Source: Carya illinoinensis (taxonomy: Eukaryota; Streptophyta; Magnoliopsida; Fagales; Juglandaceae). From it: DNA of 64,000 nucleotides. The stretch's first letter is position 1, and each line of letters begins with the position of its first letter. This document shows, piece by piece, positions 59,491 to 61,400 of the stretch. A program made the translations under genes and the position numbers. The stretch lies in the NCBI RefSeq assembly GCF_018687715.1, contig NC_056752.1, positions 37,766,001-37,830,000 of the forward strand, written 5' to 3'. Under the pieces are notes generated by a model that saw nothing but the letters and a program-made list of their open reading frames with translations, ran no database searches and was not told the origin of the DNA.

Positions 59491-60301
59491 AGCAACCTTC
59501 AAATGTTATTGCTCAGAGGAAGTTCAGCCCAGCTAGGGATCCATGTTCAGTACTGTGGGATGTACTGTGGGATGGCCTGGTGATGATGGAGTTGACTCAT
59601 GGAAAGAAGGACCATCAGAATTCTCCACCTTCACGAGTTATCATATATTTACAGTCTAGAGCAATGGAATCAAAAGAAGTTTTTCGTGTAATAAAATGCA
59701 GCCGTGAAACGAACCAGGCTTTTGAAATTTATGCTTCAATTGAGCAAGCAAGGAACACTTATGGGTCAAAACTTTCAAAGGTTGGTTTCTGATGCCGTAT
59801 GTTATTCTACTGTGCGAACCTTTGTTGGCAAAAGAGCATGCCCTACTGTGTCATGTTTTGCAGTTTCCCTCTATGAAGTTGACAAATGCATTTGTTAATA
59901 TACTTACATGAACTCTTGCTGGTAAAAGACCATGCCATACTCTGGTCAAGGTCTGCTGATTCCTTCTATTAAGTTCACATACTTATTTTTCTTCAAATCC
60001 AATTATGGAATGCTACAGAATTTACACAAATGCTTGATATAGATGTGTGCAATTTTTACATACATTAAATTGTTATTTAAGTACATCATATTTGCCTCTG
60101 ATCTGTCATCTAATGATGACTTCATTTTGAAATTCTTTTTTTCAGGAAATGCTAAAAAGCAAAGTGACAAAACCATATTCACCAATTGCTGATGGTACCA
60201 GTGCTGAAGTCACTTTGAAAGAAGGCATTTGCACCTGGTCTCCCCAACAGGTGCCTGGATCAGCCCCTATAAGTTCAAGTTTCGGCAGCAGTACTGACTG
60301 A
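7613..60301 (+). CDS. VPS13: VPS13-family bridge-type lipid-transfer protein, PH- and C2-containing (VPS13M-like), 5' end missing
   Basis: Spliced gene of at least 51 exons; 11,575 bp of coding sequence is visible, giving 3,857 residues to the stop at 60299-60301. VPS13 proteins form long hydrophobic grooves that move glycerolipids between membranes at contact sites. Visible domains, numbered from the first full residue here: rod 1-430; PH about 432-533 (exons 9-11); rod to about 1620; Vps62-like repeats about 1624-1994, with W-x-P-I-A-x-P-G-Y motifs; C2 about 2245-2370; VAB/SHR-BD about 2770-3130; ATG2_C/DH-like amphipathic helices 3465-3657; C-terminal PH-like 3658-3806. The chorein N-terminus is outside the window. 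Plant proteins of this class have about 4,200 residues, so roughly 350-400 are missing. Every junction is GT-AG and keeps frame. Closest in my memory to Arabidopsis At1g48090, with At4g17140 as the alternative. Exon coordinates are my manual calls and are listed separately. Confidence 0.93.
7884..8235 (+). CDS. VPS13: VPS13 exon 2
   Basis: Acidic start [15 protein letters not shown], then [14 protein letters not shown], a conserved helix after the chorein-proximal rod in plant VPS13. Ends [10 protein letters not shown] at a gt donor. Confidence 0.93.
8537..8650 (+). CDS. VPS13: VPS13 exon 3
   Basis: 38 codons with [18 protein letters not shown], a conserved rod-segment signature. Both ends are in phase 0. 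Confidence 0.93.
8717..8919. mobile_element. MITE (203 bp, hAT- or Mutator-like) in intron 3
   Basis: Terminal inverted repeats tcctcgtttgttttca (left) and tgaaaatgaacgaggg (right) match at 13 of 16 positions. CTTAG flanks it on both sides (8712-8716 and 8920-8924). The AT-rich interior has no coding capacity. I recall this repeat type as abundant in walnut-family genomes, which is not a proof of the species. Confidence 0.8.
9362..9457 (+). CDS. VPS13: VPS13 exon 4
   Basis: 32 codons, [20 protein letters not shown] to ALETATALQ. Conserved across plant VPS13M proteins. Phase 0 at both ends. Confidence 0.93.
9540..9607 (+). CDS. VPS13: VPS13 exon 5
   Basis: [20 protein letters not shown], a charged helix linking rod modules. 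The last arginine codon is split with exon 6. Confidence 0.92.
9864..9984 (+). CDS. VPS13: VPS13 exon 6
   Basis: [20 protein letters not shown] then [12 protein letters not shown]. This is the repeated VPS13 rod strand motif (D-I-D-x-x-A-P-K-V-x-I-P). Confidence 0.93.
10063..10284 (+). CDS. VPS13: VPS13 exon 7
   Basis: 74 codons, [17 protein letters not shown] to [11 protein letters not shown], rod segment. Phase 0 at both ends. Confidence 0.93.
10395..10622 (+). CDS. VPS13: VPS13 exon 8
   Basis: [20 protein letters not shown] then [15 protein letters not shown], a rod module ending in the linker DARILVWK that leads into the PH domain. Confidence 0.93.
10715..10824 (+). CDS. VPS13: VPS13 exon 9 (PH domain start)
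   Basis: [20 protein letters not shown] then LYVLESEKS, the first strands of a pleckstrin homology domain. The last serine codon (AG/C) is split by the intron that carries the complete Copia element. Confidence 0.93.
10918..11049 (-). repeat. 3' LTR of the complete Copia element
   Basis: 132 bp, TGTAGTCG at one end and CCAACA at the other. Contains a GA microsatellite. Confidence 0.97.
11050..11068 (-). other. Polypurine tract of the complete Copia element
   Basis: Plus strand reads ctccccctcaagctgggg, a purine-rich primer site on the minus strand directly inside the 3' LTR. Confidence 0.8.
11057..11923 (-). pseudogene. Copia RT C-terminus and RNase H
   Basis: 288 codons. [11 protein letters not shown] begins the RT connection segment. 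RNase H follows with [30 protein letters not shown] and [11 protein letters not shown], ending in VFTKPL and [11 protein letters not shown]. This part is open, but it is cut off from the RT core by an in-frame TAG at about 11933. Confidence 0.9.
11933..12145 (-). pseudogene. Copia RT catalytic segment with YVDD
   Basis: [13 protein letters not shown] then [16 protein letters not shown], the catalytic YVDD motif. Ends at a stop after QFLHDQF; the next codons (TKDLGKL) continue RT in the same frame, so the stop is a point lesion. Confidence 0.9.
12163..12835 (-). pseudogene. Copia RT N-terminal part, two frames
   Basis: The frame 12835-12293 has the spacer and RT start ([40 protein letters not shown]). 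The frame 12369-12163 continues with [20 protein letters not shown] and then drifts out of frame. At least two frameshifts. Confidence 0.85.
12835..13265 (-). pseudogene. Copia integrase C-terminal region, overlapping frames
   Basis: 13265-12879 carries [19 protein letters not shown] and [17 protein letters not shown]. 13137-12835 carries [20 protein letters not shown], the integrase C-terminal block. They are joined by a frameshift with apparent loss of the HPFGCVCYVH region. Confidence 0.85.
13208..13885 (-). pseudogene. Copia GAG-pre-integrase and integrase core
   Basis: 225 codons. Zinc module [12 protein letters not shown] and [10 protein letters not shown], then integrase catalytic positions [19 protein letters not shown] and [11 protein letters not shown], ending CSYTPQQNG before a frameshift. 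Confidence 0.9.
13907..14340 (-). pseudogene. Copia gag zinc knuckle and protease
   Basis: Zinc knuckle [14 protein letters not shown] (CX2CX4HX4C), then the protease motif [17 protein letters not shown] after SLSSVL at about 13904 separates it from integrase; the same frame continues past it ([12 protein letters not shown]). Confidence 0.88.
14440..15102 (-). pseudogene. Copia gag, frameshifted
   Basis: Starts [20 protein letters not shown] at 15102, followed by [21 protein letters not shown] and a UBN2 helix. Shifts frame near 14740 into [20 protein letters not shown], and has an in-frame TAG near 14505 before the Gly/Arg-rich tail. Confidence 0.85.
15160..15435 (-). repeat. Short tandem repeats in the Copia leader
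   Basis: The leader between PBS and gag contains reiterated cggcctgt-type words (about 15250-15340) and a perfect 21-bp tandem duplication around 15383-15421 containing gaataagttattcctaac. Confidence 0.7.
15831..15964 (-). repeat. 5' LTR of the complete Copia element
   Basis: 134 bp, next to the PBS at 15821-15830. About 98.5% identical to the other LTR, ignoring a GA-repeat length change. Confidence 0.97.
16070..16166 (+). CDS. VPS13: VPS13 exon 10 (PH domain middle)
   Basis: [20 protein letters not shown] then [12 protein letters not shown], middle strands of the PH domain. Its acceptor gttgcag lies 100 bp beyond the Copia target duplication. Confidence 0.93.
16529..17355. mobile_element. 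hAT-like non-autonomous element (about 827 bp) in intron 10
   Basis: Ends cagtggcggg (left) and tctgccacag (right) form short imperfect inverted repeats. They are flanked by an 8-bp near-match, gtttcaac (16521-16528) and atttcaac (17356-17363), as hAT elements make. The interior is AT-rich without coding sequence and includes a C-rich/A tract at 16605-16643. Confidence 0.65.
16605..16643. repeat. C-rich then poly-A tract
   Basis: C runs interrupted by two T, followed by 13 A. Same C-then-A design as 6351-6405. Confidence 0.9.
17665..17763 (+). CDS. VPS13: VPS13 exon 11 (PH domain end)
   Basis: [20 protein letters not shown] then [13 protein letters not shown], the last strand and C-terminal helix with the conserved PH tryptophan. 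Phase 0. Confidence 0.93.
17846..17986 (+). CDS. VPS13: VPS13 exon 12
   Basis: 47 codons, [11 protein letters not shown] to [10 protein letters not shown]; linker from PH back to the rod. Confidence 0.92.
18173..18241 (+). CDS. VPS13: VPS13 exon 13
   Basis: 23 codons, [20 protein letters not shown] then GGK. Rod strand; phase 0. Confidence 0.92.
18242..19349. other. Intron 13 (1.1 kb)
   Basis: Starts gtttgt and ends ttacag. A piece at about 18303-18375 reads like an antisense LINE 3' tail (tttataagtgaaatctttta). The rest shows no recognisable element. Confidence 0.5.
19350..19838 (+). CDS. VPS13: VPS13 exon 14
   Basis: 163 codons. [20 protein letters not shown] is a rod strand. A long polar, serine- and acid-rich insert follows ([24 protein letters not shown]), a likely flexible loop outside the groove. 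Confidence 0.92.
19924..20244 (+). CDS. VPS13: VPS13 exon 15
   Basis: 107 codons, [20 protein letters not shown] to [19 protein letters not shown]; groove-forming rod module. Confidence 0.93.
20473..20604 (+). CDS. VPS13: VPS13 exon 16
   Basis: 44 codons, [18 protein letters not shown] then [12 protein letters not shown], a signature of the VPS13 rod. Confidence 0.93.
20724..20837 (+). CDS. VPS13: VPS13 exon 17
   Basis: 38 codons. The spliced reading is [20 protein letters not shown], then [17 protein letters not shown]. Conserved rod module; phase 0. Confidence 0.92.
21029..21213 (+). CDS. VPS13: VPS13 exon 18
   Basis: [20 protein letters not shown] then [15 protein letters not shown], a rod repeat with the P-I-I-I-I-P strand. 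The donor gttcgt splits the aspartate codon GA/C. Confidence 0.9.
21214..22549. other. Intron 18 with an old repeat and a GGT-rich stretch
   Basis: From about 21420 to 22030 the sequence is rich in ggtggt/gatggt words, so the His- or Pro-rich minus-strand ORFs there are by-products. The part at 21555-21725 resembles the TRIM at 27571-27837 (cttaagttgatggga, aattttatt), probably an older copy. No gene seen. Confidence 0.5.
22550..22658 (+). CDS. VPS13: VPS13 exon 19
   Basis: [19 protein letters not shown] then VRIDVLHAE, the rod repeat D-L-G-x-L-x-V-x-N found several times in VPS13. Confidence 0.93.
22741..22884 (+). CDS. VPS13: VPS13 exon 20
   Basis: 48 codons, [20 protein letters not shown] to VPTFSLEVK. 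Phase 0. Confidence 0.93.
22885..24674. other. Intron 20 (1.8 kb)
   Basis: Low-complexity AT-rich DNA with a T37 run at 23132-23168 and shorter A or T runs near 23820, 23942 and 24186. No transposon or coding sequence recognised. Confidence 0.6.
24675..24947 (+). CDS. VPS13: VPS13 exon 21
   Basis: 91 codons. [20 protein letters not shown] is a conserved rod start, then [16 protein letters not shown]. Donor gtgagt. Confidence 0.93.
25095..25769 (+). CDS. VPS13: VPS13 exon 22
   Basis: 225 codons. [20 protein letters not shown] and [20 protein letters not shown] start a rod module. [20 protein letters not shown] is a highly conserved VPS13 motif, and [20 protein letters not shown] ends the exon. 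Confidence 0.95.
25930..27180 (-). mobile_element. LINE (L1-type) fragment, antisense in intron 22
   Basis: Minus-strand frames at 26926-26645 and 26462-26157 show pieces of non-[24 protein letters not shown] (the DKAPGPDG motif) and [13 protein letters not shown] then [10 protein letters not shown]. They end near the position of the FADD box, which is missing. Frames are broken. A short A/T-rich tail near 25940 may be the 3' end. Confidence 0.75.
27571..27837 (-). mobile_element. TRIM-type mini LTR retrotransposon (267 bp)
   Basis: Two 77-bp direct repeats (27571-27647 and 27761-27837), each ending cttaaca and about 90% identical. Inside, a PPT-like ctccccctcacg borders the left copy and a PBS-like ttctgataca (initiator tRNA-Met complement) borders the right copy. 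There is no coding sequence. A clean 5-bp target duplication is not visible (tgata vs gctta). Confidence 0.72.
27895..28113 (+). CDS. VPS13: VPS13 exon 23
   Basis: 73 codons, [20 protein letters not shown] to QSFTFETQ. Its acceptor atcag is 57 bp from the TRIM end. Confidence 0.92.
28114..29407. other. Intron 23 (1.3 kb)
   Basis: AT-rich, with an A/G-rich low-complexity run at 28889-28918. No element recognised. Confidence 0.6.
29408..29511 (+). CDS. VPS13: VPS13 exon 24
   Basis: [20 protein letters not shown] then [11 protein letters not shown], a rod repeat conserved in VPS13 (V-x-P-E-L-T-F-Y). The methionine codon AT/G is split. Confidence 0.93.
29729..29771. repeat. C-rich/A tract
   Basis: C16, then C-rich sequence, then ggctggggg and 10 A. 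It can pair locally between ccccc and ggggg. Confidence 0.9.
32036..32217. mobile_element. Foldback MITE-like element
   Basis: The left arm, from 32040 (ctgataagtgataag, then aggtggtgta), is the near-perfect reverse complement of the right arm, which reads tacaccacct, then cttatcacttatcag and ends at 32213. The arms are about 29 bp and enclose a 117-bp loop. No clear target duplication. Confidence 0.7.
32513..32808 (+). CDS. VPS13: VPS13 exon 25
   Basis: [20 protein letters not shown] and [20 protein letters not shown], then [19 protein letters not shown]. This is a hallmark VPS13 rod module (L-x-V-x-x-G-S-G-L-x-I-L-D-P). The last base starts a split codon. Confidence 0.95.
32998..33082 (+). 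CDS. VPS13: VPS13 exon 26 (Vps62-like repeats start)
   Basis: [20 protein letters not shown] then VGDCVTSR, the first W-x-P-x-A-P-x-x-Y repeat. Acceptor ttgccag; the codon is shared with exon 25. Confidence 0.9.
33274..33981 (+). CDS. VPS13: VPS13 exon 27 (Vps62-like repeats)
   Basis: 236 codons. After [20 protein letters not shown] it holds two further repeats, [16 protein letters not shown] and [16 protein letters not shown], with Y-C-I-R-S-D-L-V between. The family is Vps62/DUF946-like, known inside plant VPS13. Confidence 0.95.
34085..34403 (+). CDS. VPS13: VPS13 exon 28 (last Vps62-like repeat)
   Basis: [20 protein letters not shown], then [20 protein letters not shown] and [11 protein letters not shown]. 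It closes the W-x-P repeat block and ends [10 protein letters not shown]. Confidence 0.95.
34600..34758 (+). CDS. VPS13: VPS13 exon 29
   Basis: 53 codons, [20 protein letters not shown] to [12 protein letters not shown], returning to the groove rod. Phase 0. Confidence 0.93.
34811..34973 (+). repeat. Ancient tandem duplication carrying the exon 30 3' splice site
   Basis: The segment starting tttcttctaactgatg and ending in ttttcag plus the first ~30 bp of exon 30 occurs twice, 86 bp apart. The decoy begins atggcaccaccatttgatac at 34861. The real exon begins atgactccactatttgacac at 34947. The decoy runs into TAA after 10 codons. Confidence 0.8.
34947..35110 (+). CDS. VPS13: VPS13 exon 30
   Basis: [20 protein letters not shown] then [15 protein letters not shown], the very conserved VPS13 segment ([12 protein letters not shown]). 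The lysine codon AA/G is split with exon 31. Confidence 0.95.
35213..35393 (+). CDS. VPS13: VPS13 exon 31
   Basis: [20 protein letters not shown], then [20 protein letters not shown], the conserved N-V-S-x-A-N-L-E-x-L module, and a charged helix. Confidence 0.95.
35467..35736 (+). CDS. VPS13: VPS13 exon 32
   Basis: 90 codons, [20 protein letters not shown] and [19 protein letters not shown], the V-I-E-N-x-L-G strand at the start of the adaptor-side region. Its end ([10 protein letters not shown]) is the first C2 strand. Confidence 0.94.
35838..36044 (+). CDS. VPS13: VPS13 exon 33 (C2 domain)
   Basis: 69 codons, [20 protein letters not shown] then [14 protein letters not shown] and [14 protein letters not shown], a C2-type sandwich. 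This is why relatives are annotated as calcium-dependent lipid-binding proteins. The calcium-ligand set cannot be judged by eye. Confidence 0.93.
36111..36368 (+). mobile_element. tRNA-derived SINE
   Basis: Internal pol III promoter: box A tggctcaagtggtaagag at about 36126 and box B ggtttgaaccct at about 36179, spaced as in a tRNA. An A-rich tail ends at 36368. A likely target duplication flanks it: aaattttcttagaagg (36095-36110) and aaattctcagaagg (36369-36382). No tRNA cloverleaf is kept, so it is not a tRNA gene. Confidence 0.82.
36383..37624. other. Rest of intron 33
   Basis: 1.2 kb of AT-rich sequence with no recognisable element. Ends at acceptor gatgcag. Confidence 0.6.
37625..37679 (+). 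CDS. VPS13: VPS13 exon 34 (C2 domain)
   Basis: 18 codons, [19 protein letters not shown]2 strand. The glycine codon is split with exon 35. Confidence 0.92.
38075..38205 (+). CDS. VPS13: VPS13 exon 35 (C2 domain end)
   Basis: [20 protein letters not shown] then [10 protein letters not shown]. The G-x-x-x-I/L-x-V last C2 strand, then linker. Confidence 0.93.
38317..38799 (+). CDS. VPS13: VPS13 exon 36
   Basis: 161 codons. [20 protein letters not shown], then [20 protein letters not shown] and NNRYQ-like [20 protein letters not shown], a peroxin/dysferlin-like W-x-P-G-F-R stretch. Confidence 0.94.
38904..39716 (+). CDS. VPS13: VPS13 exon 37 (W-rich segment and VAB start)
   Basis: 271 codons, the largest exon. 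[20 protein letters not shown] and [20 protein letters not shown] are dysferlin-type motifs. RRRRWIRSR follows, and later [20 protein letters not shown] opens the VAB/SHR-BD region that binds organelle adaptors in the family. Confidence 0.95.
39839..39915 (+). CDS. VPS13: VPS13 exon 38
   Basis: [20 protein letters not shown] then HQQTKR. Arginine codon AG/G is split across the 5.4-kb intron 38. Confidence 0.93.
40120..40800 (-). mobile_element. LINE 3' fragment, antisense
   Basis: On the minus strand the segment around 40270-40350 reads [11 protein letters not shown] then [13 protein letters not shown], the C-terminal tryptophan-rich segment downstream of the zf-RVT domain in plant L1 LINEs. 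No intact frame. Confidence 0.6.
41318..43058 (-). mobile_element. Solo LTR (1,741 bp), probably Ty3/gypsy
   Basis: Begins TGTAACACCCCG and ends GTATGTTACA, flanked by the 5-bp target duplication TAATC (41313-41317 and 43059-43063). No internal genes, PBS or PPT. LINE-derived sequence continues on both sides. TGTAACACCC is, on the minus strand, the usual 3' end of plant Tekay-type LTRs, so I infer gypsy origin and antisense orientation. Confidence 0.85.
41851..42236. repeat. Minisatellite of nine hairpin-forming units inside the solo LTR
   Basis: Nine units start at 41851, 41896, 41943, 41990, 42037, 42084, 42130, 42167 and 42210, spaced about 43-47 bp. Each contains an inverted repeat around the loop cttgagtc or cttgggtc, e.g. 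gtgaaacacg / cgtgtttcac. Several units change both arms together (see finding). Confidence 0.92.
44671..44757. repeat. Compound (CT)n(CA)n microsatellite
   Basis: CT repeats from 44671 to 44728 followed by CA repeats to 44757, uninterrupted. Confidence 0.97.
45309..45762 (+). CDS. VPS13: VPS13 exon 39 (VAB region)
   Basis: [20 protein letters not shown], then [20 protein letters not shown], the W-V-x-N-x-T/S-x-x-x-L-x-Y/R motif of VAB repeats. [20 protein letters not shown] closes a repeat. Confidence 0.95.
45894..45980 (+). CDS. VPS13: VPS13 exon 40
   Basis: 29 codons, [20 protein letters not shown] to NLTSDRTK. Phase 0. Confidence 0.93.
45981..46931. other. Intron 40 (0.95 kb)
   Basis: Around 46100-46200 it reads like the 3' tail of a plant LINE or SINE in plus orientation (cttatgcctatacctcat, then aataaagtctttatt and a short A run). 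No coding sequence. Confidence 0.55.
46932..47087 (+). CDS. VPS13: VPS13 exon 41
   Basis: 52 codons, [20 protein letters not shown], then [23 protein letters not shown]-type repeat (N-x-x-G-x-x-L). Confidence 0.95.
47170..47354 (+). CDS. VPS13: VPS13 exon 42
   Basis: [20 protein letters not shown], then [20 protein letters not shown]. The W-S-x-P-F motif ends a VAB repeat. Arginine codon AG/G is split. Confidence 0.95.
47461..48000 (+). CDS. VPS13: VPS13 exon 43
   Basis: [20 protein letters not shown], then [20 protein letters not shown] (the P-x-x-S-x-x-F-x-W-E-D motif). After a serine/glutamine linker, [20 protein letters not shown] and [17 protein letters not shown] start the C-terminal groove end (APT1-like region). 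Confidence 0.95.
48315..48492 (+). CDS. VPS13: VPS13 exon 44
   Basis: [20 protein letters not shown] then VLFRPQ. The I-Q-x-D-N-Q-L motif is near-universal in VPS13. Ends in [12 protein letters not shown]. Confidence 0.96.
48584..48726 (+). CDS. VPS13: VPS13 exon 45
   Basis: [20 protein letters not shown] to VSVDRIIEI. The frame requires the donor gtatgc at 48727, giving the split valine codon GT/A. The alternative upstream GT (48725) would break the frame. Confidence 0.9.
48830..48956 (+). CDS. VPS13: VPS13 exon 46
   Basis: [20 protein letters not shown], then [17 protein letters not shown], a conserved C-terminal VPS13 motif. Starts in phase after the split codon of exon 45. Confidence 0.92.
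49233..49627. mobile_element. Harbinger/Tourist-like MITE (395 bp) in intron 46
   Basis: Perfect 17-bp inverted termini gagcactcccaatggct / agccattgggagtgctc, flanked by TAA on both sides (49230-49232 and 49628-49630), the 3-bp TWA target of PIF/Harbinger. The interior is AT-rich without coding sequence. Confidence 0.9.
49929..50150 (+). CDS. VPS13: VPS13 exon 47 (ATG2_C/DH-like start)
   Basis: 74 codons, [20 protein letters not shown], then [20 protein letters not shown] and [20 protein letters not shown], the amphipathic helical C-terminal region that contacts membranes. Confidence 0.95.
50151..51680. repeat. Intron 47, left part with a duplicated segment
   Basis: Two diverged copies of a repeat lie at about 50672-50830 and 50934-51060. 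Both have agcccaagccacat-like starts, then ggcttat, ctgcaaaaa(a/c)tccctc and cccattcacc words. A related copy is at about 30115-30260. AT-rich DNA around 51480-51680 shows nothing. Confidence 0.6.
51690..53779 (+). mobile_element. LINE (L1-type), 5'-truncated and internally deleted, sense orientation
   Basis: [21 protein letters not shown] (51725), then [20 protein letters not shown] and [12 protein letters not shown]. Thumb/connection follows: [20 protein letters not shown] and [20 protein letters not shown]. The zf-RVT domain is at 53123-53390 ([40 protein letters not shown]). The tail cttcttacttat with A9 ends at about 53779. The catalytic FADD box is missing and the frame is broken in several places. 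Confidence 0.92.
52211..53077 (+). pseudogene. LINE reverse transcriptase C-terminal fragment
   Basis: 288 codons open: [20 protein letters not shown], then [20 protein letters not shown] and [14 protein letters not shown], standard plant L1 RT-to-zf-RVT connection. An intact stretch within a dead element. Confidence 0.85.
53780..54099. other. Intron 47 sequence between LINE and Copia
   Basis: 320 bp of AT-rich DNA. It ends in the cttatctagttg word that also forms the tandem array at 58255-58520. Confidence 0.6.
54105..54219 (-). repeat. 3' LTR of the second family member
   Basis: 115 bp, TGTAGTCT to CTCTAACA, next to the polypurine tract at 54220-54235 (plus strand ctcaccctcaagctgg). Confidence 0.93.
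54227..54960 (-). pseudogene. Copia RNase H, decayed
   Basis: 54445-54227 encodes [20 protein letters not shown] to ADIFTKPL and [11 protein letters not shown], closely matching the RNase H end at 11057. Upstream RNase H sequence is recognisable to 54960 but holds stops. Confidence 0.85.
54964..55009 (+). mobile_element. 46-bp retroposon insertion inside the Copia element
   Basis: Flanked by the 13-bp direct repeat cgatttgaatcca (54951-54963 and 55010-55022). The insert ends tttacttatc plus A7, like plant LINE/SINE tails seen elsewhere in the window. The uninterrupted sequence is readable in the sister element at 11774. Confidence 0.75.
54994..55428 (-). pseudogene. Fused Copia integrase end and RT end (deletion junction)
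   Basis: One frame runs from integrase C-terminal coding sequence (read in a shifted frame, [12 protein letters not shown]) straight into [20 protein letters not shown]. The RT catalytic core, including YVDD, that lies between these parts in the sister element is absent. Confidence 0.85.
55500..56230 (-). pseudogene. Copia integrase, decayed
   Basis: Aligns by eye with 13140-13800 of the sister element, including the VHSDIWG and DDYSRMTW positions read across broken frames. No ORF over 64 codons remains. Confidence 0.7.
56245..57470 (-). pseudogene. Copia gag and protease, decayed
   Basis: 57446 onward: [20 protein letters not shown]. 57047: [20 protein letters not shown]. 56673: [20 protein letters not shown], then [14 protein letters not shown], where the protease DSGAN reads DSRAN, a lost catalytic-loop glycine. 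Frames are interrupted. Confidence 0.8.
58101..58249 (-). repeat. 5' LTR of the second family member
   Basis: 149 bp with an expanded GA microsatellite, TGTAGTTG to CTCTAACA. Confidence 0.93.
58255..58520. repeat. Degenerate tandem array before exon 48
   Basis: The word ttatctagttgtatagct(a)att recurs about six times, mixed with tttttctcag and gatacagggcatgatat. The Copia target AGTTG lies within this word. The array ends 30 bp before the exon 48 acceptor and contains several tttctcag motifs that look like 3' splice sites. Confidence 0.75.
58550..58906 (+). CDS. VPS13: VPS13 exon 48 (ATG2_C/DH-like helices)
   Basis: 119 codons, [20 protein letters not shown], then [40 protein letters not shown] and [15 protein letters not shown]. 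Strictly conserved glycine-rich amphipathic helices of VPS13 and ATG2 C-termini. Confidence 0.97.
59204..59362 (+). CDS. VPS13: VPS13 exon 49 (C-terminal PH-like)
   Basis: 53 codons, [20 protein letters not shown] then [18 protein letters not shown], first strands of the C-terminal PH-like domain. I placed the start at the acceptor tgaag because the family keeps VILQLAE. A later cag at 59213-59215 would remove four residues in frame. Confidence 0.9.
59448..59488. repeat. (CT)n microsatellite forming the exon 50 polypyrimidine tract
   Basis: About 20 CT units end two bases before the AG acceptor at 59491-59492. Confidence 0.97.
59493..59780 (+). CDS. VPS13: VPS13 exon 50 (C-terminal PH-like)
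   Basis: 96 codons, [20 protein letters not shown] then [20 protein letters not shown] and [20 protein letters not shown]. Completes the PH-like fold, with its helix (IEQARNTYG). Confidence 0.96.
60146..60301 (+). CDS. VPS13: VPS13 exon 51 (last)
   Basis: [20 protein letters not shown] to [15 protein letters not shown] and stop TGA at 60299-60301. A serine-rich, weakly conserved tail. Confidence 0.94.
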   Translation, partial: EMLKSKVTKPYSPIADGTSAEVTLKEGICTWSPQQVPGSAPISSSFGSSTD

Positions 60302-61400
60302 ATTTAAAAGTCAGTGCCTTTGGAGAAATATCATGTGTCACTCTCTTCTTATCAGGTCATGAGAACCAACCAATTTTTCCCCTACTGTTTGAAAGGTATT
60401 AATATGCATTTTCCATTTATGATCATGATCACCGACTCTTTTTCTTCAATGTATTGTATTTGGGTACAAATTGTTGGCAGGTTAGGGGTTTTACTAGACC
60501 ATGGTCTTGGCAGGTCAAGGCTGTCGGTTGACTTGCATTTTGGTTTCTCTCTCTTTATCTGCAGAGATGTTGTGAGTGCAAATTGATTATAGAAACATGA
60601 ATTGCATTAGTTGATTTATTAGCGACCAGAAAAAAATAAAATCTTGACAAGTGAATAGACTAAACTTAAAACAATAACGATTAATTACTAATACCATATG
60701 GCAAGCTTGTATTTTATCTTTATTAGCTTTTGTTAATAATGAGAAACAAGTAATTGGAATTGAGAAAATTCTGTTTGAACTGTCCGACCATTATTTTGAC
60801 CAGCTTCTCTTTTTGTTCCAAGTGAAAAATATGATTCAATGGAGAAAACTCGTATAAGATAGGTATGGTACATTGTAGTAGAGTTGATCCATTTGCAGAA
60901 GCTTTGTTGAGCCAATGAGACCAAATGGCATCTTCTATCCCATAAACAAGGGATTTTCGTTGAGTTTGTTGTATTCACATACAATACAAACTAAAATCTT
61001 TTGGTTCCCTTTCTGGTGACAGAATGTTGCTTTTATTCCTGTATGCACGATCTGCTGGCCAGAGTAAATGATGTGAACCTCACCTATGCATTTTTGTGGG
61101 ACTGCCGCAGGTGCGAAAGATTTGAACATTAAGGAGGAGGATGCCTTTTCCCGTGGAAGATTTGGAAGAAGCTATTGCATTGACCCTTGCCAAATGGCCT
61201 TTGTTGAATTCTTAATAGAATATTGCTGAAACATTTGTACAAACTAACGTATATACAGTAAGCAGCCCCTGCAATGATTCTCAGCGTCTTTGAAAATGTA
61301 CAGCTTTTTAAGATCCTTGTATACCTGTATAGTATTATTCCTTGTGTATTCGATTTAGAGAAGGCAGCCATTTAGTCGGCCCTTACAAAACTGGTTACTT
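60302..61400 (+). other. Presumed VPS13 3' UTR and downstream sequence
   Basis: No coding sequence. A possible poly(A) signal, aataaa, occurs at 60634-60639, but the cleavage site cannot be read. Nothing else seen. Confidence 0.45.
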
